From Acidobacteriota bacterium (GTDB taxonomy: Bacteria > Acidobacteriota > UBA890 > WLXD01): a stretch of DNA of 5,032 bases. The DNA lies in NCBI GenBank assembly GCA_022571615.1, contig JACZXM010000277.1, positions 1-5,032 of the forward strand, in the 5' to 3' direction. Below, piece by piece: positions 1 through 5,032 of this stretch; within the stretch, counting starts at the first letter, position 1, and every line of letters begins with the position of its first letter. The position numbers were made by a program, and so were the translations under genes. Below the pieces are notes generated by a model that was given only the letters and a program-made list of their open reading frames with translations, searched no databases and was not told the DNA's origin.

Positions 1-151
1 CCGTACCCGACACCCGGCCCAGGCGACGCGAACCTTCGGCACCCTCCTACCCCATAAACGAGGATGGCTACCGTTTTCCGAAAGAAATCGCGAGGGGCCT
101 GCCCACGGCCTGCTAGAACCCGGCGCCCCGATATCGGATCATTGGAACGTA

Positions 152-168
152 GGCGTCTTCCTGACGCC
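152..168 (+). other. Perfect stem-loop in the M16 leader
   Basis: GGCGTC, loop TTCCT, GACGCC: a perfect 6-bp stem with a 5-base loop, 42 bases before the M16 start codon. The sequence after it is only weakly T-rich (ATTTCCCTGTT, 175-185), so it is a poor intrinsic terminator. It could be the end of an upstream transcript or a leader structure. A stem this short also arises by chance in GC-rich DNA. Confidence 0.3.
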
Positions 169-195
169 CGGACGATTTCCCTGTTGAACCTTCCC

Positions 196-200
196 GAGGT
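196..200 (+). promoter_or_regulatory. Ribosome binding site deciding the M16 peptidase start
   Basis: GAGGT lies ten bases before the ATG at 211. The same frame is open back to an ATG at 64, but there GAGG (60-63) directly abuts the start codon, leaving no room for initiation. The intervening 49 codons are arginine-rich, have noticeably lower third-position GC than the gene body, and would bury the signal peptide. The 211 start is therefore preferred. Confidence 0.6.
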
Positions 201-210
201 ACCCGATCTC

Positions 211-3165
211 ATGCGAAACGCCCGATCCATCGCCTGCGCTGTGGCATTTGCCCTGGCGTTGTCCGCGCTGCTACCCGCCGCCCCGGTTCTGGCCTCGCAG
301 ACGCAGGCCGCCACGGCGGCGTCCGAGGACCGGGCGTTCCCACCGTTCGAGCCGCCGGCTGGCCTCAAGGTTGCCGATCCCCTGGATGCCGCGACGGCAT
401 CGCTCGAGGCGCCGATGCCGGTGGATCCGCGGATCACGGTCGGGCGTCTGGATAACGGGCTGCGCTACTGGATCCGCGAGAACCAGTATCCGGCCGGCCG
501 CGCCGAGCTGCGGCTGGTGGTCCGTGTTGGGTCGTTGCAGGAGGACGACGACCAACTCGGGCTGGCGCACTTCGTCGAGCACATGGCGTTCAACGGTACG
601 GTGCACTACCCGAAGATGGAGTTGGTCAAAGCTCTCGAGTCATTCGGGATGCGCTTTGGCGCCGATGTGAACGCCTCCACCTCGTTCGACGAGACGATGT
701 ACTTCCTGCGCATTCCGACCGACACGCCACGCATCGTCGACGCCGCGTTTCAGATTCTCGAGGATTGGGCCCGTAACGTGACCTTCGATGCCGAGGAAAT
801 CGACAAGGAGCGCGGTGTGGTGATCGAGGAGTGGCGGATCGGCCTGGGCGCCGGCTCGCGGGTTCGCGACCAGCAGTTCCCGATCCTGTTCGCCGACTCC
901 CCCTATGCCGAGCGCCTGCCGATCGGCAAGCTCGAGGTGCTCCAGAGCTTTCCCTATGAGGCCGCCCGACGCTTCTATCACGACTGGTACCGACCCGATC
1001 TGATGGCGGTCATCGCGATCGGGGACTTCGATGCCACCGAGATTGAGGCCAGGATTCGCCGGCAGTTCGGTGGGCTCAGCAGCCCGGACAATCCTCGCGA
1101 GCGGGTTTACGCGGTGGTGCCCGATCACGACGACACCCGGTTCGCGATCACCACCGATCCGGAAGCCACGAGTTCCACCGTGGTCGCCTACCACAAGCTG
1201 CCGCTGCGGCGGCAAGCGTACCACGGCTCCTACCGGCGCAGCATCATCGAGGGGCTGTACAGCAGAATGCTCAACCGGCGTCTGGCGGAGCAGGCGCAGC
1301 AGCCCAACCCGCCGTTTCTGGGTGCCCGTTCGGATCAGGGGATCTTCATTCCGACCTCGGAGGTCTACATCCTCGGGGCGGCAGTACCCGACGGTGGCGT
1401 GACACGGGGGATCGAGGCCATGTTTGCGGAAGTCGAGCGGGTGGCGCGCTTCGGGTTCACACAATCGGAGCTCGACCGCGAGAAGGGGCAGCTGATGCGC
1501 GGCTTCGAGCGCATCTACTTGGACAAAGAAGCCCAGGATTCAGCTAACTTCGCGGCCGAGTTCACCCGTGCCTTCCTGGAGGGTGAATCGACGCCGGGGA
1601 TCGATTACGAGTGGGCCCTATACCAGCGTTTCCTGCCGGCGATCACGCTGCAGGACGTCAACGCGGTGTCGGGCCGCTGGATCAACGAAAGCAACCGTGT
1701 GGTGCTGGTCACAGCGCCCGACAAGCCGGGACTGCAGCTGCCGAGCGAGCAGGAGATGCTGGCGGCGTTCGATCGCGCCGACGACGAGTGGATCCGCCCG
1801 TATGTGGACACGGTGACCGATGCCCCGTTGCTGGCGGTGGAGCCCGATGGCGGTGCGCTGGTGACGGCGAGCCGTGTCGAAGAGCTCGATCTCACCGAGT
1901 GGCGCCTGTCAAACGGGGTTCGGGTGATTCTCATGCCGACCGATTTTCGCCAAGATCAGATCCTGTTCCGGGCTTTCAGCCCCGGGGGTACCTCGCTTGC
2001 CAGCGATGAGGATCTGGTGGCGGCCGAGTCGGCCACCCAGGTGATCTCCGCGAGCGGCTTCGGCGGTTTCAGCGCCCGCGAGATTACCAACATGCTGGCC
2101 GGCAAGGTGGTCAACGTCCGGCCGATCATCGCACCGCACGCGGAAGGTCTGATCGGTAACGGCTCCCCCCGCGACATCGAGACCCTGCTCCAGCTCATCC
2201 ATCTGACGTTCACGGAACCACGCGCCGGGGAGGGGGTGTTTCGCGTCATCCAGCAACAAATGCGTGCCGGGCTGGCGAATCGCGACGTCAGCCCTGAGGT
2301 TGCGTTCCAGGAGATGGTGCAGCGAACGATGAGCCAGGATCATGTGCGGCGGCGGCCGATCTCACTGAAGCTCGTCGACGAGATGAATCTGATGAAGTCA
2401 TTCGACTTCTACACCGATCGGTTTGCCGACGCCAGCGACTTCACGTTCGTGTTCGTGGGCAACCTCGATCTGGAGGCGCTCGAGCCGCTGGTTGTGAAGT
2501 ATCTCGGCGGTTTGCCTTCGATCGGGCGCCAGGAGAGCTGGCGCGACGAGGGCGTGCGCCCGCCCACGGGGGTGGTCCGCAAGGCGGTGTACAAGGGTCT
2601 GGAGCCCAAGAGCCTGACCACGATCGTGTTCTCGGGAGCCTCCGAGTTCGACAGCCACCAGCGCTCCGCCATCGCGGCAATGGCGGAGCTGATGCAAACG
2701 CGGCTGCGCGAGGTGTTGCGCGAGGATCTGGGCGGTACCTACGGGGTGCGGGTGAGCACCTCGACGGCGCTGATCCCCGAGCCGCAGTACTCGATCTCGA
2801 TCACCTTCGGCTCGGACCCGGAGAGAGTCGAGGAGCTTTCTGAGGTGGTGTTCGCCGAAATCGAACGGTTGCAGACAGCGATCCCACAGCAACAGGAGCT
2901 CGACAGCGTCCTGGAGAGCTTCCGGAGGTCCCACGAGCTAAGAATCAAGGAGAACGGCTTTTGGCTCGGTCACCTGGTCTCCACATACCAGGATGACGAT
3001 GACCCGGCGGAGATTCTCGGGTACCTGGAGGCGCTGCACGAACTGACGCCGGAGATCATCCGCCAGGCGGCAACAGCCTACTTCAACCTCGACAACGTCG
3101 TCCAGGTATCCCTATTCCCGGAGAGTCACAACCGCAGCCAGGAACCGCTCGGCTCGCGTCCCTGA
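211..3165 (+). CDS. Exported PqqL-like M16 family zinc metallopeptidase (insulinase/pitrilysin superfamily)
   Basis: Zinc-dependent endopeptidase, 984 residues, expected in the periplasm, where M16 enzymes typically degrade peptides and small unfolded proteins. The start at 211 is chosen because it opens a classic Sec signal peptide (basic MRNAR, hydrophobic core about 7-27, likely cleavage after VLA at 28) and follows a GAGGT ten bases upstream. The first M16 repeat begins near residue 77. It carries the inverted zinc motif HFVEH at 120-124 (ligands H120 and H124, catalytic E123), and E207 in IEEW is the likely third ligand, with E200 seven residues before it as in pitrilysin. An M16_C-like segment follows from about 250 (FYHDWYRPDLMAVIAIGDFD). 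The second repeat starts near 566 (LSNGVRVIL). It lacks HxxEH but keeps R837...Y844 (REDLGGTY), typical of the non-catalytic half. Length and motif wording match E. coli PqqL best, from memory. No frameshift or missing catalytic residue is visible. The substrate is unknown, and no pqq genes are present, so a role in PQQ synthesis should not be assumed. Confidence 0.93.
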   Translation: MRNARSIACAVAFALALSALLPAAPVLASQTQAATAASEDRAFPPFEPPAGLKVADPLDAATASLEAPMPVDPRITVGRLDNGLRYWIRENQYPAGRAELRLVVRVGSLQEDDDQLGLAHFVEHMAFNGTVHYPKMELVKALESFGMRFGADVNASTSFDETMYFLRIPTDTPRIVDAAFQILEDWARNVTFDAEEIDKERGVVIEEWRIGLGAGSRVRDQQFPILFADSPYAERLPIGKLEVLQSFPYEAARRFYHDWYRPDLMAVIAIGDFDATEIEARIRRQFGGLSSPDNPRERVYAVVPDHDDTRFAITTDPEATSSTVVAYHKLPLRRQAYHGSYRRSIIEGLYSRMLNRRLAEQAQQPNPPFLGARSDQGIFIPTSEVYILGAAVPDGGVTRGIEAMFAEVERVARFGFTQSELDREKGQLMRGFERIYLDKEAQDSANFAAEFTRAFLEGESTPGIDYEWALYQRFLPAITLQDVNAVSGRWINESNRVVLVTAPDKPGLQLPSEQEMLAAFDRADDEWIRPYVDTVTDAPLLAVEPDGGALVTASRVEELDLTEWRLSNGVRVILMPTDFRQDQILFRAFSPGGTSLASDEDLVAAESATQVISASGFGGFSAREITNMLAGKVVNVRPIIAPHAEGLIGNGSPRDIETLLQLIHLTFTEPRAGEGVFRVIQQQMRAGLANRDVSPEVAFQEMVQRTMSQDHVRRRPISLKLVDEMNLMKSFDFYTDRFADASDFTFVFVGNLDLEALEPLVVKYLGGLPSIGRQESWRDEGVRPPTGVVRKAVYKGLEPKSLTTIVFSGASEFDSHQRSAIAAMAELMQTRLREVLREDLGGTYGVRVSTSTALIPEPQYSISITFGSDPERVEELSEVVFAEIERLQTAIPQQQELDSVLESFRRSHELRIKENGFWLGHLVSTYQDDDDPAEILGYLEALHELTPEIIRQAATAYFNLDNVVQVSLFPESHNRSQEPLGSRP

Positions 3166-3172
3166 CGCCCGT

Positions 3173-3192
3173 CTCGCCGCAACCCTGGCGAG
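3173..3192 (+). other. Intercistronic stem-loop next to the propeller gene's Shine-Dalgarno
   Basis: CTCGCC (3173-3178), eight-base loop, GGCGAG (3187-3192): a perfect 6-bp stem that a U-G pair (3172/3193) could extend. It fills most of the 38-base gap between the M16 stop and the propeller start and ends directly before AAGGAG. There is no T-tract, so it should not terminate transcription. It might stabilise the upstream mRNA end or tune initiation of the second gene. Confidence 0.35.
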
Positions 3193-3200
3193 GAAGGAGT
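3191..3200 (+). promoter_or_regulatory. Strong ribosome binding site for the propeller gene
   Basis: AGGAAGGAGT precedes the GTG at 3204, with GGAG ending four bases before it; the earlier AGGA gives a nine-base spacing. This supports the GTG over the in-frame ATG at 3231, which has no comparable site and would remove part of the membrane segment. Confidence 0.7.
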
Positions 3201-3203
3201 ACC

Positions 3204-4259
3204 GTGCACAACGGAAGCTCTCGCCTGGCCATGCTGCTGATCGTGGCCGGCTGCCTCATCTCCTTGATCGGCGGTGTTCTGGCATGGCGCTGGCGTGATG
3301 TCAGCCACCTGCCAGCGCGCATCGTGACCCGTTGGGTACCCCCATCGGCAGAGGAGAGGCGACCGCTCAACCGGCGTGAGCGCGAAGCATTGCAGAAGCT
3401 CCAGCCGCAGCTTGACGCCCAGATCGTGTGGTCATCGCGCCGGTCCGGCAACCATGACCTCTATCTCGTTGACGTGGCAGAGGGCCAGCTGCGGCGGTTG
3501 ACCGACCATCCGCATGTCGACTTCGGCTCGCGGTTCTCTCCCGATGGTGAGTGGATCGTGTTCACGCGCAGCCAGCGCGAGTGGGTGTCGTTCCGCGACA
3601 AGAAGCTCTGGGACGTGCTTCTGATTCGTCCCGACGGCAGCGACGAACGCCTGCTCGTGCGCCACGGCTATCACCCGACATGGGGACCGGGCGGATCCAG
3701 CGTGATCTTCCAGCGCGACACACAGGTCATCCAGATCGAGCTGAAGGATGGCAACGAGCGGGTCCTGTTCGACAGCACCGAGAGGTTCTCCGGCGGCCGC
3801 TGGGGGGAGCCAGAGCTGCATCCGACGGGGCGCCTGCTGGCGTTGGCGCCGACCGGGTTCGGTGCGATCGTGATGGCTCCCGGGAGCAGTGATTTCACCC
3901 GGCTGACCGAACATCACGTCTGTCAAACAACCTGGGTTCCGGGCGCCGAAGAGCTGCTGTGGGTGGAGCCCAAGGGTAACGGCGGCACCCGGATCGCGCG
4001 CGGAAGCGCCGACGGCAGCGCCGCCACGGTCTTCATGGATCTACCGGGAGATCGCAGCCACGAGTATTTTCCCGTCCTCTCTGACGACGGCAAGTGGATG
4101 GTGTGGGGCGCCACCGACGAGGGGCACGAGCACGACCGAGCCGACTACGAGATTTTCCTGTGGAAGGTGGGCTCACCGTGGGAGGAAGCGGTGAGAATCA
4201 CTTACCACCGCGGCAACGATCAGTGGCCGGACATCCACCTGGCGGCTCCCGAGCGGTAG
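3204..4259 (+). CDS. Membrane-anchored TolB/PD40-type beta-propeller protein
   Basis: A 351-residue protein of unknown specific function. Residues 8-28 form one hydrophobic segment, followed by a basic stretch and a charged, probably helical linker (about 47-72). From residue 73 to the end it is a run of TolB-like WD40/PD40 repeats. The clearest is 74-123: IVWSSRRSGNHDLYLVDV, then LRRLTDHP (96-103), then FSPDGEW (111-117). Degenerate repeats follow with HPTWGPGG, ELHPTGRLL, TTWVPGAEELLW and LSDDGKWMVW (SDDG at 293-296). The final NDQWPDIHL looks like the closing strand. I count about six blades, as in the TolB propeller. No catalytic motif is seen, and such propellers usually bind proteins or peptides. 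There is a possible lipobox, VAGC at 14-17, but the hydrophobic core before the cysteine is short and continues after it, so a transmembrane anchor is more likely. It lies 38 bases after the M16 gene on the same strand, probably in one operon. It is not TolB itself: the TolB N-terminal domain and tol/pal neighbours are absent. Confidence 0.85.
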   Translation: MHNGSSRLAMLLIVAGCLISLIGGVLAWRWRDVSHLPARIVTRWVPPSAEERRPLNRREREALQKLQPQLDAQIVWSSRRSGNHDLYLVDVAEGQLRRLTDHPHVDFGSRFSPDGEWIVFTRSQREWVSFRDKKLWDVLLIRPDGSDERLLVRHGYHPTWGPGGSSVIFQRDTQVIQIELKDGNERVLFDSTERFSGGRWGEPELHPTGRLLALAPTGFGAIVMAPGSSDFTRLTEHHVCQTTWVPGAEELLWVEPKGNGGTRIARGSADGSAATVFMDLPGDRSHEYFPVLSDDGKWMVWGATDEGHEHDRADYEIFLWKVGSPWEEAVRITYHRGNDQWPDIHLAAPER

Positions 4260-4267
4260 CGTTAGCA

Positions 4268-4301
4268 GCCCGTGGCGGGCGCGGCGTGCGTCGCCAGCGA
4301 C
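4268..4301. terminator. Possible bidirectional transcription end: two small hairpins between convergent genes
   Basis: Two inverted repeats occupy the gap between the convergent stop codons. GCCCG-TGG-CGGGC (4268-4280) is a perfect 5-bp stem with a 3-base loop. GTCGC-CA-GCGAC (4290-4301) realistically folds as a 4-bp stem with a 4-base loop and abuts the stop codon of the reverse gene. Neither strand shows a T-tract, so these are not canonical intrinsic terminators. The call rests on position and symmetry only. Confidence 0.25.
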
Positions 4302-5032
4302 CTACTCGCGGTCGGTGTAGAACGAAGTGTAGACCGGCGCGTGATCCGAGTACCGGTTGATGAAGTCGGAGAACTCGTCCCCGGCGCTATCCGGGTCGAA
4401 CACCAGGGTGCTCTTTTTCACCCAGGCCTTCTTGCTGTCCCGCTTGCGGTACATCACGTGATCGATAAGCGAGCGGAACGGGTCCTTGAGGAAGGAAACC
4501 GAGCCCGAGCCCGGTGCCCGATTTGCCCGCCGGGTCAACGGCGTGAATTTCCCCTTGGTTTTCAGGGGCTTTAGCGAGTCGTCGCTGGCCAGGGCGTTGA
4601 AGTCGCCGGCGATGAACACATGGCCCTTTTTGGCACCGAGCTGCTTCCGGATGGCCTTTCGCAGGTCGTTGGCCTGGCGCTGGCGGACGCGATCGGCACA
4701 TTCTTCTCCGATCTGCGACTTCAGGTGCACGCCGACGACCCAGAAGCGGAGAGCGCCGGCCTGCAGATCGACCGCCAGCGGCAGGCGCAGGTTCGAGCTC
4801 GTGCAGCCGTCGCCGAAATCGAATGACGTGGGCACCAGAAGCGTGCGACGGCCCTTGCGCTCGACCTCGTCGGTGTCGTATGCGATCAGGACGTTCTGCG
4901 CGTTGGTGCCGCCGGCACCGAACAGCTCGTAGCCGCGCGCCTCGAGCTCTTCCTTCAGAACGCCGAACTGATCGGGCGACTTGACCGTCTCGCTGTCGAT
5001 CACCTCGGTGATCGACGTATTGACCTCCTGGA
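4302..5032 (-). CDS. Endonuclease/exonuclease/phosphatase (EEP) superfamily enzyme, C-terminal part (N-terminus off window)
   Basis: Metal-dependent phosphodiesterase fold (the DNase I / exonuclease III / inositol phosphatase group); the visible part is 242 codons ending at TAG 4304-4302. Superfamily motifs appear in order. QEV at 5030-5022 holds the metal-binding glutamate. VGVHLKS (His codon 4727-4725) follows the mid-domain strand. GDFNA (4607-4593) has the Asp/Asn pair, LIDHVMY (4469-4449) comes next, and SDHAPV (4349-4332) carries the terminal Asp-His pair. A GTG at 5003 could be taken as the start, but the frame stays open to the edge and the essential QEV lies upstream of it, so that GTG is internal. 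Two cysteines (in DGCTSSN and GEECADR) suggest a possible disulfide and hence an exported enzyme, but any signal peptide is outside the window. The substrate (DNA, RNA, phospholipid or phosphoinositide) cannot be told from this part. It is convergent with the propeller gene, 42 bases between stops, so transcribed independently. Confidence 0.9.
   Translation of the reverse strand, partial: QEVNTSITEVIDSETVKSPDQFGVLKEELEARGYELFGAGGTNAQNVLIAYDTDEVERKGRRTLLVPTSFDFGDGCTSSNLRLPLAVDLQAGALRFWVVGVHLKSQIGEECADRVRQRQANDLRKAIRKQLGAKKGHVFIAGDFNALASDDSLKPLKTKGKFTPLTRRANRAPGSGSVSFLKDPFRSLIDHVMYRKRDSKKAWVKKSTLVFDPDSAGDEFSDFINRYSDHAPVYTSFYTDRE

Larger units (their letters stand above)
1..210. other. Left-edge region without a supported gene
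   Basis: All three forward frames are open from the left edge and close at 55-57 (TAA), 114-116 (TAG) and 185-187 (TGA). An upstream forward gene could therefore end here, but none of the three short tails is recognisable. One reverse frame is also open, from an ATG at 212 leftwards, without a ribosome binding site or protein-like composition. No convincing sigma-70 promoter pair was found. The region probably contains the 5' leader, and perhaps the promoter, of the M16 gene. Confidence 0.5.

Noticed and set aside
128..137. Ten-base palindrome CCGATATCGG
   Set aside because: A palindrome of this length is expected several times by chance in 5 kb, and no second copy or operator context was seen.
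144..150. GGAACGT resembling the -35 element of an envelope-stress (ECF) sigma promoter
   Set aside because: No matching -10 element at the expected 15-17 base spacing; a short match like this is expected by chance.
1..212. Reverse open frame from ATG at 212 off the left edge, and forward frames open at the left edge
   Set aside because: About 70 reverse codons without a ribosome binding site, rich in Arg and Gly; the forward tails are too short to recognise. None can be supported as a gene.
568..831. Zinc glutamate E207 lies 82 residues after HFVEH, longer than the 74-76 usually quoted for M16
   Set aside because: The E-x6-E pattern around it aligns with pitrilysin, and PqqL-type members as I recall them have about the same longer spacing, so it is a subgroup trait rather than an anomaly.
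640..1464. Long reverse-strand open frame (274 codons) inside the M16 gene
   Set aside because: It lies wholly antisense to a gene with intact catalytic motifs, has no recognisable domain, and is the usual shadow frame of high-GC coding DNA.
2398..2934. Reverse-strand open frame (178 codons) opposite the second M16 repeat
   Set aside because: Antisense shadow, rich in His, Arg and Leu, with no motif; the forward strand there has clear M16 features.
3432..3926. Reverse-strand open frame (164 codons) opposite the propeller gene
   Set aside because: Antisense shadow; the forward strand carries clear PD40 repeats.

Overview
This GC-rich window reads as the chromosome of a Gram-negative bacterium. 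The evidence is a clear Sec signal peptide on a periplasmic-type M16 metalloprotease, a TolB/PD40-type propeller with an N-terminal membrane anchor, and dense coding with a strong G/C preference at third codon positions. A proteobacterium, acidobacterium or myxobacterium-like lineage would all fit; the sequence does not settle the taxonomy. There are no tRNAs, rRNAs, CRISPR repeats, transposases or other signs of mobile DNA.

Layout: bases 1-210 hold no gene I can support. All three forward frames are open at the left edge and none is recognisable. A small perfect hairpin lies at 152-168 and a plausible ribosome binding site at 196-200. Bases 211-3165 (+) encode a 984-residue exported zinc peptidase with two M16 repeats. 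It resembles the E. coli PqqL type, with an active N-terminal half (HFVEH plus a distal glutamate) and a non-catalytic C-terminal half that keeps the R-Y pair. After a 38-base gap containing a 6-bp stem-loop and a strong Shine-Dalgarno, bases 3204-4259 (+) encode a 351-residue membrane-anchored beta-propeller of TolB/PD40 type. A short convergent intergenic region (4260-4301) holds two small hairpins. Bases 4302-5032 (-) hold the C-terminal 242 residues of an endonuclease/exonuclease/phosphatase (EEP) superfamily enzyme whose N-terminus is off the right edge.

How they fit together: the two forward genes are probably co-transcribed and both act in or at the cell envelope. A protease processing peptides in the periplasm beside an anchored propeller that could serve as a binding platform is a reasonable but unproven picture. 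The EEP gene is convergent and so transcribed separately; its two cysteines hint that it too may be exported. Nothing here is compelling as a new defence or mobile system. The points worth a second look are the protease-propeller pairing, the unclear membrane topology of the propeller, and the short hairpins at three gene boundaries.
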